Assembly (NCBI GenBank): GCA_003001795.1
Contig: PVNI01000003.1
Span: 248,001-312,000 of the forward strand
Length of the DNA stretch: 64,000 bases
From: Actinomadura viridilutea
Lineage (GTDB): Bacteria > Actinomycetota > Actinomycetes > Streptosporangiales > Streptosporangiaceae
Direction: 5' to 3'
Shown here: piece after piece, positions 26,277 through 34,485 of the stretch
How the letters are laid out: every line of letters begins with the position of its first letter
Position numbering within the stretch: position 1 is the first letter of the stretch
Program-made: the position numbers and the translations under genes
The notes under the pieces: model-generated
Told to the model about the DNA's origin: nothing
The model's database searches: none
The model's input: only the letters and a program-made list of their open reading frames with translations

Positions 26277-26398
26277 GGGCGCCTCTCCGACTCGCAGGCC
26301 GATCCGCCGAGGCAGGCGGGAAAGCCCAGCTCGCGCTGGGCGGCCGGATCCAGCTCGGAATCGGCGCACACAGTCCTGCGGACGTCCAGCCTGGTCAC
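26273..26398 (-). CDS. Possible 41-residue ORF coupled to the phosphotransferase gene
   Basis: A short frame from GTG 26398, MTRLDVRRTVCADSELDPAA..., ends in a TGA that overlaps the GTG of the phosphotransferase gene. It has G/C-rich third positions and three cysteines. No ribosome site precedes it, but TAGCCT lies 6 bases before the GTG, compatible with a leaderless message. It resembles no family known to me and could be a leader peptide or chance. Confidence 0.35.
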   Translation of the reverse strand: MTRLDVRRTVCADSELDPAAQRELGFPACLGGSACESERRP

Positions 26399-26521
26399 GG
26401 ACGAAGGCTATCCGGCGGCCGCGACGCGGTGCCGAGCCGTCCGCGGCATGCGCGGCGGGTGGGCGCCCGCCGTTTCGTCCGTCGGTGCGCCTGCCCGCGC
26501 GTCGTGGCCATGCCGCGAAGC

Positions 26522-26561
26522 GGCCGCGTCCTCCCGCCTCCGGTCGCGGGAGGACGCGGCC
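26522..26561 (-). terminator. Strong hairpin terminator after PL1
   Basis: Perfect 16-bp arms (26522-26537 and 26546-26561) with an 8-base loop, 14 bp beyond the pectate lyase stop on the minus strand. Confidence 0.85.
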
Positions 26562-26575
26562 ATCCCTGGAGGGGG

Positions 26576-27556
26576 TCAGATCTTGCCGACGCCGGCGCCC
26601 GCCGTCACGGTCGCCTTGACGCTGGACGCGGGCTCGGCGCTGTAGGAGTACGGGATCGCCGCCACCGAGCCGGGGTTGCGGGTGACGATCGACCCAGAGT
26701 TGACCAGGAGGTTGTTCGCCTCGCGGATGTTGCCCTCGTCGGAGTCGCCCTCCTGGATGGAGGTGGGGCGGCGCACGTTCTCGAAGTAGTTGCCCTCGAC
26801 GAACACGCCCGCGTCCATGGTCGACGCGACGCCGTAGCTGCCGATGTCGCTGTAGTAGTTGTTCAGCACGTGCACCGGATTGGCGAAGCGCACGCGCGGG
26901 TGGCGCTGGTTGGTGCCCTGGAACCAGTTGTGCACGTAGGTCACCCGCAGGTGGCCCCGGTCCTGCGAGGCGTTGCCGTCGGAGTGGCCGACCAGCGACG
27001 TCTTGTCGTGGTCGTGGAACCGGTTCCACGACACGGTGATGAAGTCCGAGCCGCGCTTGATGTCGAGCAGGCCGTCGTCGGCGCCGGACAGGTCGTTGTG
27101 GTCGATCCAGATGTTGGTGGAGCCGTCCTGCACGTTGATGGCGTCGTCGTCGGCCCCGGTGAAGGTCAGGTTGCGGATGATGACGTTGCGGACGCCGTCG
27201 AGGTCCAGGCCGCCGCCGGTGATGCGGCCGTTGGCGCCCACACCGATGATCGTCTTGTCGGACGCGACGTCCTCCATGCCGGACAGCGCGATCGTGCCGT
27301 CCACGCGGATGACGTACCGGCCGGACGCCTGCGCGTACCGCAGGAACTGCGAGGCGTTGGTGACGGTCACGGTGGTGCCGCCCGCGCCGCCGGTGGTGCC
27401 GCCGTTCTGGGCGGCGTAGCCGACGGGGCTGTTCTCGGCGGCGGCGACGGGACGCGCGTCGGTCCGCGTCTCGGCGGCGCCCTGGGCGCCGGCGGCCACG
27501 GTGACGCCCGCGGCGGCGACGGCTGCGGCGGCGAGACCGATCACGGTCTTCTTCAT
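26576..27556 (-). CDS. Secreted PL1 pectate lyase
   Basis: A 326-residue enzyme cleaving polygalacturonate by calcium-dependent beta-elimination. Start ATG 27556 behind GAGGAGGAA. Signal peptide to about residue 28 (MKKTVIGLAAAAVAAAGVTV). The right-handed beta-helix shows PL1 motifs: NVIIRNLTFTGADDDAINVQDGSTNIWIDHNDL, DDGLLDIKRGSDFITVSWNRF, SLVGHSDG, then VTYVHNWFQGTNQRHPRVRF, which carries the catalytic Arg region. No carbohydrate-binding module. It is 25 bp downstream of the PL11 gene on the same strand, so both form a pectin operon that ends at a strong hairpin. Confidence 0.92.
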   Translation of the reverse strand: MKKTVIGLAAAAVAAAGVTVAAGAQGAAETRTDARPVAAAENSPVGYAAQNGGTTGGAGGTTVTVTNASQFLRYAQASGRYVIRVDGTIALSGMEDVASDKTIIGVGANGRITGGGLDLDGVRNVIIRNLTFTGADDDAINVQDGSTNIWIDHNDLSGADDGLLDIKRGSDFITVSWNRFHDHDKTSLVGHSDGNASQDRGHLRVTYVHNWFQGTNQRHPRVRFANPVHVLNNYYSDIGSYGVASTMDAGVFVEGNYFENVRRPTSIQEGDSDEGNIREANNLLVNSGSIVTRNPGSVAAIPYSYSAEPASSVKATVTAGAGVGKI

Positions 27557-27581
27557 GGGGTTCCTCCTCGTGGTGGATCGC

Positions 27582-29447
27582 TCAGCGGACATAGACCAGC
27601 GGCTGAGCGGGGGCGGACATGCGGTCGCCGATGAAGGAGCTCGGGTGGGGCGGCTGGTTGTAGCCGGTGTTCTGCCAGGCGAGCGCGACGCGGTACTGGG
27701 TGTCGTGCTGCAGGGTGTAGATCTTGCGGTCGGTCATGTCGCGGGTCGTGTAGATGCGCAGCCGGGTGTTGTCGGTGGTGCGCCAGTCGACCTCCTCGCG
27801 CCAGTCGCCGAACAGGTCGCCGGACAGCGACGGGGTGGCCTTGGTGCCGTTGTTGGACGCCACGCCCGACCCCGTCAGCAGGCGGGTGTCGGCGTCGGGG
27901 CCGTACTTGTCGATGCGGGTGCCGTCCAGCAGCTCGCGCACCGGGTCGGCGTCCCACCACACCAGGAAGTTGATCGACGAGGGCTTGCGGCCGGCGTTGT
28001 TGCCGGTGACGCCGCGCAAGGCGCCGTCGGACGCCGACCAGAACTCCGCGCCGGCCCGGCCGCTCCAGATGTCGCCGGCGACGCCGCGGCCGTTGTCGCA
28101 GCACGCGGGCGTCGACCACAGCACCTGCCCGGTGCGGGCGTCGGCGTACCAGGACGACGGCTTGGCGGAGTCCTCGTCGACCTTGAAGTACTCCAGGCCG
28201 GGGCGGGACGGGTCGAAGTCGCCGAGGTGGGCGGCGTCGCCGTGGCCGAGCCGGGTGGTCCACAGCCCGTCGCCGTCGTCGTCGACGGCCATCGCCCCGT
28301 AGACGATCTCGTCGCGGCCGTCGCCGTCCACGTCTCCGACGGTGAGGGCGTGGTTGCCCTGCCCGTCGTAGCCCTTGCCCGCGTTGGCGGGGCTGTCGGT
28401 GTCGAACGTCCAGCGGAGGGTGAAGCGCCCGTCGCGCCAGTCCCAGGCCGCGATGACCGTGCGGGTGTAGTAGCCGCGCGCCATGATGAGGCTGGGCCGG
28501 GCGCCGTCGAGGTAGGCGGTCCCGGCCAGGAACCGGTCGACGCGGTTGCCGTACGAGTCGCCCCAGGACGCGACGTCGCCCCGAGGCGGGACGTAGTCGA
28601 CGGTCTGCAGGGCCGCGCCGGTCCGCCCGTCGAACATGGTGAGGTACTCCGGGCCGGACAGGATGTAGCCGCTGGAGTTGCGGTGGTCGGCGCCGGCGTC
28701 GCCGATGACCCGCCCGGTGCCGTCGACGGTGCCGTCGGCGGTCTTCATCGCCACCTCGGCCCTGCCGTCGCCGTCGTAGTCGTACACCTGGAACTGCGTG
28801 TAGTGGGCGCCCGCGCGGCTGTTGCGCCCGAGGTCGATGCGCCACAGGCGGGTGCCGTCGAGACGGTAGGCGTCGATGTAGACCGGGTCGGTGAAGCCGG
28901 ACTGGGAGTTGTCCTTGGCGTTGGCCGGTCCCATTTGAGGACGATCTCCTGCCGCCCGTCGCCGTCCAGGTCGCCGACGCCGGCGTCGTTGGCGCTGTAC
29001 GCGGACGACGGCGGCTGGATCGGCACGTCGAGGTAGCCGTCGCCGAACCGCAGCGACGGCTCCGACGGCGCCCCCTCGACCCCGTTCACCGGGCCGCACG
29101 GTGTAGGTCGCGTCGGCGGGGGCGCCCGCGTCGTAGTAGTTGGTGGAGTCGGTCACCGTCGCGATCCGCGTGGAGCCGCGGTAGAGAGCGAACGCGGTGT
29201 CCACAGGGTCGGTGCCGAGCAGTCTCCAGCCGACGTAGTTGCCGTTTCCGGAGCGAACGCTGATCAGGCCGCGGTCGAGGTCCTCGACCTGCCGCGCCAC
29301 GGCGGCGCGCCGCTCGATGCGGATCGCGTGGTCGCCGTCGTCCGGCACCCCGACGACGGCGGTGGCGGTGACCGCGACGGCGGCGGCGATCGGCGGCAAC
29401 GGGCGTCGGACGCGACGGCGGGGCCGCCGTCCGCGCAGTGGACGCAT
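27582..29447 (-). CDS. Secreted PL11 rhamnogalacturonan lyase, with two compensating frameshifts
   Basis: Reads through as 621 codons. Signal peptide about 1-35 (RRVRRPLPPIAAAVAVTATAVVG). PL11 hallmarks are the calcium motifs YDYDGDGRAEVAMKTADGT and VGDVDGDGRDEIVYGAM, plus SGFTDPVYIDAYRLDGTRLWRIDLGRN and the C-terminal GDLFGDWREEVDWRT. Between about 29090 and 28928 the frame is wrong (Arg-rich nonsense); the correct sequence (GYLDVPIQPP, then AGVGDLDGDGRQEIVLKWD) is in the next frame. One extra base near 29090-29093 and one missing base near 28927-28929 would repair it. As written, about 54 residues including the first calcium motif are lost. Upstream partner of PL1; it cleaves rhamnogalacturonan-I. 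Confidence 0.85.
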   Translation of the reverse strand: MRPLRGRRPRRRVRRPLPPIAAAVAVTATAVVGVPDDGDHAIRIERRAAVARQVEDLDRGLISVRSGNGNYVGWRLLGTDPVDTAFALYRGSTRIATVTDSTNYYDAGAPADATYTVRPGERGRGGAVGAVAAVRRRLPRRADPAAVVRVQRQRRRRRRPGRRRAAGDRPQMGPANAKDNSQSGFTDPVYIDAYRLDGTRLWRIDLGRNSRAGAHYTQFQVYDYDGDGRAEVAMKTADGTVDGTGRVIGDAGADHRNSSGYILSGPEYLTMFDGRTGAALQTVDYVPPRGDVASWGDSYGNRVDRFLAGTAYLDGARPSLIMARGYYTRTVIAAWDWRDGRFTLRWTFDTDSPANAGKGYDGQGNHALTVGDVDGDGRDEIVYGAMAVDDDGDGLWTTRLGHGDAAHLGDFDPSRPGLEYFKVDEDSAKPSSWYADARTGQVLWSTPACCDNGRGVAGDIWSGRAGAEFWSASDGALRGVTGNNAGRKPSSINFLVWWDADPVRELLDGTRIDKYGPDADTRLLTGSGVASNNGTKATPSLSGDLFGDWREEVDWRTTDNTRLRIYTTRDMTDRKIYTLQHDTQYRVALAWQNTGYNQPPHPSSFIGDRMSAPAQPLVYVR

Positions 29448-29593
29448 CACGGCTTCTCCCTTGCGGTGCCTCGGGCGGCGCTCTGCACCACCCTCGGGAA
29501 AGGGCTTTCCAGACACTAAGCCGCCGCGTCCCCGCACCGGACCGCCGTTTTCACGGTCCTTTCACGCCACCCCCGCCGACCTGCACAAACGCC

Positions 29594-29619
29594 CGAAAAC
29601 TTTTCGTGAAGCGCTTCGA
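29594..29619. promoter_or_regulatory. Two adjacent operator-like sites before PL11
   Basis: CGAAAACTTTTCG (29594-29606) is a perfect palindrome with a 1-base centre. It abuts TGAAGCGCTTCGA (29607-29619), a 12/14-type match to the TCGAAGCGCTTCGA box. They lie about 150 bp upstream of PL11 and suggest LacI-type control of the pectin operon. The regulator is not identified. Confidence 0.5.
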
Positions 29620-29936
29620 CAGACACGCTGCCCGCACGTCAGGGTCTCTCCCACCCCGACAGGCCACCTCTGCCGTCTCTCAGGCGCAGTCAGGTGGGCT
29701 GGGTCGCGGACGCGATCGCGGACAGGCCGACCGCCCTAGCGTGCAGGCCCACAGGATCGTTCCAACGCCGCAGCCCCATGGCGCAGGTAGGGCGCAGGTA
29801 TATCGGCAGACGTCCCCCACCTGAGGCACGACGCGCCGTTGTCTTCCGTCAACCCCAAGCCAAGCTTCCATTCCAGGGGCTGGTGCCGCAATCAGCGAGG
29901 CCGCACTCGTCAGTTGGATAGTCGACGGGCGCCCAG
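29620..29936. other. Intergenic stretch without recognisable gene
   Basis: About 317 bp between the PL11 promoter sites and the NACHT relic. Base composition falls from G/C-rich to mixed across it, marking the left border of the island. I found no convincing ORF, RNA gene, terminal inverted repeat or attachment site. Confidence 0.4.
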
Positions 29937-30060
29937 CTAGTCGTGCAGTTCAGCGTGGCGGAACTGACAGACAGGTCTGATTGCACGTAGCAGTTCTAGG
30001 CGGCTGCAGTCATCCAGAACGACATCAGCCGACGCAGGCGAAGACAGGTCAGAGCCAGCT
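29937..30060 (-). pseudogene. Decayed 3' tail of a second NACHT gene
   Basis: The minus strand reads RLELLRAIRPVCQFRHAELHD then stop (TAG at 29937-29939), matching RLGLLRAVGPVYQFRHAEFQDFLAAKY at the end of the adjacent NACHT protein. A few codons upstream similarity continues in another frame (LRLRRLMSFWM against RRRLLPRRLMPFLE), so at least one frameshift exists. DNA similarity to 30104-30215 is also visible by eye. It is best explained as the remnant of a tandem duplicate. Confidence 0.7.
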
Positions 30061-30070
30061 TGCAGGTACA

Positions 30071-32332
30071 TCAAAAAGATTCTTGATACTTGGCAGCCAA
30101 GAAGTCTTGGAATTCCGCGTGACGAAACTGATAAACAGGACCAACCGCGCGCAGCAGTCCCAAACGGTGGACATCCTCCAGGAACGGCATTAGCCGACGC
30201 GGCAGCAGCCTTCGCCTAGAAAGGCGCCAGGTCGCGATCACATACGCGAGCCAGGCATGGTGCCTACCACCCCAGAGCCCCATTGTGGCCCCAGCGACAA
30301 CGCCAAGTACAGCACCCGCCGTGATCCCGGTTATGAGTCCGCGCGCAACTCCCTCACTCACTCCGACCACAATTCCGATGGCCAGCCCTCCAGCCAGCCA
30401 CACCATTAGCCAGGCCACCACAAATCGCACGATGTTCAATGTACGGTCCGCCTTCAGACTGGAAGAAGGCGTGCTCTGCCTCAGCAGACCAGCCCCTTCG
30501 AAACTGTCAATCAAAACCTTGACAGCACCGGCCCCCATTCCAGAGGTAAGTCCTATTACCAGCCCCAATACCAGACCAGCCGCAAGGCCGAGAGCAGGGG
30601 CATCTACCGCAACCCCTGCCACCACCCCAACCACCAATCCAAGGACACTAGCCACTCCAATCCAGAGAACAAGTTGGCCTGCAAGCGCACGAATTAGGAA
30701 GCCCAATCGATCGCGAAGCTCACAGACCGCGTAACCAGGCTTGTCCTCCTTCCAATGCACAGCCTGAAACCAGGCTATAAGCCCGACAAGAGATCCAGAA
30801 AACCCGCCCAAAAGTCCGGGGATCACCCCTTCACCGAATCCCACCACAAGCCCTAGCGCCAGTCCGACTATGAGAATACTGGCAAGCGCGAATGGAGTGC
30901 CGACCGCACCAGCGGCAACAGTGTGCCGAGCCAGCTCCCACCAGGCGAAGTCCCGAGTCCGAGGCGAACCATCGGAATTTCGAGGATGGGTGAGGTGCCA
31001 AGCGAGATAGCCCAGCCAGCGCCGAATGTCGTCCGGCCTATACTTGCGGCGCGGCTGGAACACATCGGGCAGCTCGTGGCACCTGCGCTCACGAACAGCA
31101 ATGAGGGCGGGTATGAGTCGATCGAAGAGATGAGCCCGCAAGGCAGCAGCATCGGGGAAACGTTCCGGATCGGTCAAAGGCGAGGGATCAGCCCCGGACT
31201 CAAGGTAATCAATGCGCAGCAGCCACAACCCCAATGCGGTCTCGGCAATCTCGGCGAGCGGTGTTGATGTTCGGTCGGTTGCACTGCTAGGCGCGGATGC
31301 GCCCGCGTTACGCAAGCTTTCTAGAACCTCTTTCCATTCTGGCCTCGGATCGACAGGCAGGGAAAGCTCCAAGTAGTGGGCGGCCTCTGCAGGCGTCAGA
31401 GGCTGAGCCTCGAGAACCGCTGCCGAGGCCAGCACCTCACCTGCTTCCGAAACGGCATTTGCATAGTCGTCGACACGGCTCGTCAGTATGAGCTGGTCGT
31501 CACCGCTCAATGATCTGTTCAACGAACTGATGACGGCTGCTCGCGCCCCGGGTGGGAGTTCGTCCAAGCCGTCCAAGATCGGCAGCACCCGTTTCTGAGC
31601 CACGAGCTCCCGCACAACCTCGGCGTCCCACTCCACGGTAGATAGTTGGGGGTAATCATCAATAATGCGGTCGGCAAGCCAGTCATGAAAACCATGTCGC
31701 GCGACGTCCCATCCACTCGCCGGCAACAACACCGGGACCGGATCTCGAGGCTCACGTTTCTTGAGCAGGTGCAACAGGAGCTGAACAGCTAGAGTCGTCT
31801 TGCCGGTGCCAGGCCCTCCTGTGATTACTAGGCGTCGCCGACGTAGTGCGCGGAATCGGTCGGCGAGCGCATCGACGTCGGCGCTACACGCACTCCATCG
31901 CATCTTCGCCCTCACCGCCTCTGGAGGACGCGATTCGATGTTGGCGGGATGATCCATCAGGCGTTGTTCGCTGAGCCGCCATCGCACCGGAATGGGATCG
32001 CGGTCGTATAGCGATCGCGCCACCGCCTCGGCGTCCCACTGCCGAATCAATATTTGGGCCAGAGCTTCCGCAGCCTCGTCGATGTCAGCAGGAGTCGGAT
32101 GACCTTTGGTACGGCGGCTCGGAGGCGTAAGCCTGAGCCGGTCCGGTACCAAGAGGCCCATAACGGTGACCACCAGCGCGGTCAGCTGCGCCAGGTTCGC
32201 TCCGACTGATAGTCCGTTCTTGCCTCCCAGCGGCAAGAACGGCACGACCATTGCCGCGAGCACTACAGTGACCGCCAGCCGCCGCCTCCAGCTCCAGCGA
32301 GCTCGCCCACCACGCAGCATGACTCCTATCAT
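30071..32332 (-). CDS. Membrane-anchored NACHT-domain NTPase
   Basis: 753 residues from ATG 32332 (GAGG 5-8 bases upstream; ATGs at 32347 and 32356 are alternatives). Two N-terminal hydrophobic segments (about 12-50) precede the NACHT domain: Walker A GGPGTGKTTLA near residues 170-180, Walker B VLPILDGLDELPPGAR near 250, sensor region LILTSRVDDYAN. A helical region (about 330-480) leads to a C-terminal half with several Gly/Val-rich hydrophobic segments, and the protein ends YQFRHAEFQDFLAAKY. This STAND layout suggests ligand-triggered oligomerisation at the membrane, as in anti-phage or stress NTPases. Its codons are less G/C-biased than neighbouring genes, indicating recent acquisition. Confidence 0.85.
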   Translation of the reverse strand: MIGVMLRGGRARWSWRRRLAVTVVLAAMVVPFLPLGGKNGLSVGANLAQLTALVVTVMGLLVPDRLRLTPPSRRTKGHPTPADIDEAAEALAQILIRQWDAEAVARSLYDRDPIPVRWRLSEQRLMDHPANIESRPPEAVRAKMRWSACSADVDALADRFRALRRRRLVITGGPGTGKTTLAVQLLLHLLKKREPRDPVPVLLPASGWDVARHGFHDWLADRIIDDYPQLSTVEWDAEVVRELVAQKRVLPILDGLDELPPGARAAVISSLNRSLSGDDQLILTSRVDDYANAVSEAGEVLASAAVLEAQPLTPAEAAHYLELSLPVDPRPEWKEVLESLRNAGASAPSSATDRTSTPLAEIAETALGLWLLRIDYLESGADPSPLTDPERFPDAAALRAHLFDRLIPALIAVRERRCHELPDVFQPRRKYRPDDIRRWLGYLAWHLTHPRNSDGSPRTRDFAWWELARHTVAAGAVGTPFALASILIVGLALGLVVGFGEGVIPGLLGGFSGSLVGLIAWFQAVHWKEDKPGYAVCELRDRLGFLIRALAGQLVLWIGVASVLGLVVGVVAGVAVDAPALGLAAGLVLGLVIGLTSGMGAGAVKVLIDSFEGAGLLRQSTPSSSLKADRTLNIVRFVVAWLMVWLAGGLAIGIVVGVSEGVARGLITGITAGAVLGVVAGATMGLWGGRHHAWLAYVIATWRLSRRRLLPRRLMPFLEDVHRLGLLRAVGPVYQFRHAEFQDFLAAKYQESF

Positions 32333-32826
32333 GGTCACCTCGCCCATGGCGCACACGATTCAACACGAACTGCTGTCTTAGACCGGAGATGGCTTAGATC
32401 AGAGCCAGCAGTGATGGCCTCCCCGTTCACAGTCGGCAGAGGCCCTTGTTCGGCGGCTCCCCCGTGCCATGGGAAGGGCGGATTCCGCCGCGTCCGTCAC
32501 ATGGTGGCCGTGGGCTTATCTAAGCCCGTGCCGCCGAACGTGGCGCAGAACGCGGCCCGCCGTAGGCGGCGAACCGAGCGGACACGTGGCCGCTGCGCAC
32601 GGGCCGGACGCACCGGTCCCGCGGCTTCCCGCCGGCCCGCGGTGGCACCCATCCGGCGATGACGCGCCCGGATGCCGGCGGTCCGCAGCCGCGCCGCTCT
32701 TCGCAGCAGAGTTGGGCCATGCGCCCCCAGACTGCTCCCCGGCGTGCCCGTCGGACATCGTCCGCCGCCATCGTCTTTTCTCTAGTGCATTCGGACGAGG
32801 CGCGCGCACGTTCTGGTGCCTGTGCA
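32333..32826. other. Intergenic region right of the NACHT gene
   Basis: About 490 bp. It includes the NACHT upstream region and a perfect small inverted repeat GGGCTTA-TC-TAAGCCC at 32512-32527 (7-bp arms), possibly an operator. Open frames exist on both strands but lack ribosome sites and recognisable products, so no gene is called. Composition returns to G/C-rich across this stretch. Confidence 0.4.
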
Positions 32827-34485
32827 CTACAGGACGACGCGAAGGCTGCGCATCGGCCCTCCAGAGATCACTAACGAGAAGCTGGGCTCTGCGAGCCGCC
32901 CCCGAGGTCGGGCGGAGGGCGGAGGGGCGCGGGGGCAAGGGCCGGGGCGGTCCTCGCCCCCGCGCCGGTCACAGCGGGCGGGGACGGGTGGTGAGGCCGC
33001 CGCAGCCGATCTGCTGGCCATAGCGGGGGCGTCCCCGGAGGTGGCGAAGGCCTCCAGGCGGAGGTAGCGGGCGGTAGTCGGCTGGAAGACGGCGTGTTTG
33101 AGGGTGTGGTCGGCGGGCCAGTCGCCCTGGGCGACGGCCCGGAAAGTCCTGCCGTCAGTGCTTGCGGCGACCCGGTAGGACGTGATGTTGCCGTCGGTGT
33201 GGAAGTCCTCCAGCACGAAATCCTTTCGGGTGTCCTGCCGCGGCAGGTAGGTGAGGACGTCGACGCCCGCGTACACGCGCCCGAGGTCGAGCGTGACGGC
33301 CTGCGGGGCGGTCCTGCTGGGCGGGGCGTCGGACGTCCACAAGGTCTGGTCGGCCTGGCCGTTCCAGCCGAAGTCGCTGTGGCCGTCCACGGCGAGGGCG
33401 GCGTCGCCGCTGGTCGCCGTGGCGCCCGCGGGGGTGAGCGGGTGCAGGACGACGTCGGGCTGCGGCGGGAGCGGCGGGCGGGTGCGGTCGGGCCTCCAGC
33501 GACGCCCCACCTCGCGGAGGGTCTGCGCGACGGTGTCGTCCAGCAGGCCCCGGGGGTTTGGCGGGCAGTTGAGGATGAAGGTGCAGTAGCGGGGCTCCAG
33601 CACCTTCAGGTGGCCGTCAACGATCTCCTCGGCGGTCAGCAGGGTGGTGGGCGTGGACGGGTGCCAGAAACAGCCCGCTAGGGAGATGGTCTGCCCTTGG
33701 GAGGCGGCGTAGGTGTTGCCGGGCGGGCAGAACACCCCGCCCTTGGTCTCCTCCACGAACAGCAGCTCCGCGTGCCAGGGCACGCTCAGCCCGTTCAGGT
33801 CGAGGACGAGGCCGTCCGGCTGCAGCGACGCCACGTGCTCGCGGATCTCGTGGAAGGGCAGCGACTGGTGCCCGAACGCCCAGTGCCAGGCCCACCCGTC
33901 GAAGATCAGCAGCGGGATGGGCCCGTACCCGGTGAGCAGCTCGGTGAGCTGGTTTTTGACGAACGCGATCGCCTCGCGGGTGATGGGCGGGCGGTCGTCG
34001 AACCCCGCCGGGCCGACGCCGTTGGTCCGGTCCCAGATCGAGAAGTACAGGCAGGGGGCCAGGCCGCGGGAACGGAAGGCGTGCACGTACTCGCGCACGA
34101 TGTCGCGTCCCCGGACGGGGCTGGACGCCACCGAGTACGAGGTGTGCTTGGACGGCCAGAGGCAGAACCCGTCGTGGTGCTTGGCCGTCAGCACGCCGAA
34201 TTTCATGCCCGCCGCCTTGGCGGCGTCCGCCCACTGGCCGCAGTCCAGGTCGACCGGGGCGAACGTCTGCGGGTCCTGGTCGGGCTCCACCCATTCGGCG
34301 TCGTGGTAGGTGCCCATGTTGAAGTGCAGGAACATGCCGAAGCGCCAGTCGACGAAGCGCTTCTGCAGGGCGTAGCGGTTGCCTCGGGAGGCGGCCGCCT
34401 GGGCGGGAGGGGCGCCGAGGAGCGCGGCCGCGCCGGCGGCGGCCGCCGCGCCCAGGAAGGCGCGGCGGTTCGGCGAGAGGGTCAA
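32827..34485 (-). CDS. Secreted GH29 alpha-L-fucosidase with C-terminal CBM32-like domain; 3' frameshift
   Basis: Begins at TTG 34485, which overlaps the TGA of the GH35 gene (TTGA), so it is translationally coupled. A Tat-like signal (PNRRAFLGAAAAAGAAALLG) precedes the GH29 barrel. The nucleophile is predicted as Asp196 in LLIFDGWAW. From about residue 385 a discoidin/F5-8-like domain follows (VTLDLGRVYAGVDVLTYLPRQD to ARYLRLEAF). After ...APAMAS the frame is lost: one missing base near 33012 would give SEIGCGGLTTRPRPL and a stop at 32969; as written about 50 unrelated residues follow. Likely role: removal of terminal fucose from xyloglucan side chains outside the cell. Confidence 0.85.
   Translation of the reverse strand: MTLSPNRRAFLGAAAAAGAAALLGAPPAQAAASRGNRYALQKRFVDWRFGMFLHFNMGTYHDAEWVEPDQDPQTFAPVDLDCGQWADAAKAAGMKFGVLTAKHHDGFCLWPSKHTSYSVASSPVRGRDIVREYVHAFRSRGLAPCLYFSIWDRTNGVGPAGFDDRPPITREAIAFVKNQLTELLTGYGPIPLLIFDGWAWHWAFGHQSLPFHEIREHVASLQPDGLVLDLNGLSVPWHAELLFVEETKGGVFCPPGNTYAASQGQTISLAGCFWHPSTPTTLLTAEEIVDGHLKVLEPRYCTFILNCPPNPRGLLDDTVAQTLREVGRRWRPDRTRPPLPPQPDVVLHPLTPAGATATSGDAALAVDGHSDFGWNGQADQTLWTSDAPPSRTAPQAVTLDLGRVYAGVDVLTYLPRQDTRKDFVLEDFHTDGNITSYRVAASTDGRTFRAVAQGDWPADHTLKHAVFQPTTARYLRLEAFATSGDAPAMASRSAAAASPPVPARCDRRGGEDRPGPCPRAPPPSARPRGRLAEPSFSLVISGGPMRSLRVVL

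Noticed and set aside
29620..29936. tRNA or attachment site at the left border of the NACHT island
   Set aside because: No cloverleaf, anticodon arm or direct repeat flanking the island could be found by eye.
32411..33023. Open frames in the gap right of the NACHT gene
   Set aside because: No ribosome site, no recognisable product; the later part opposes the end of GH29.
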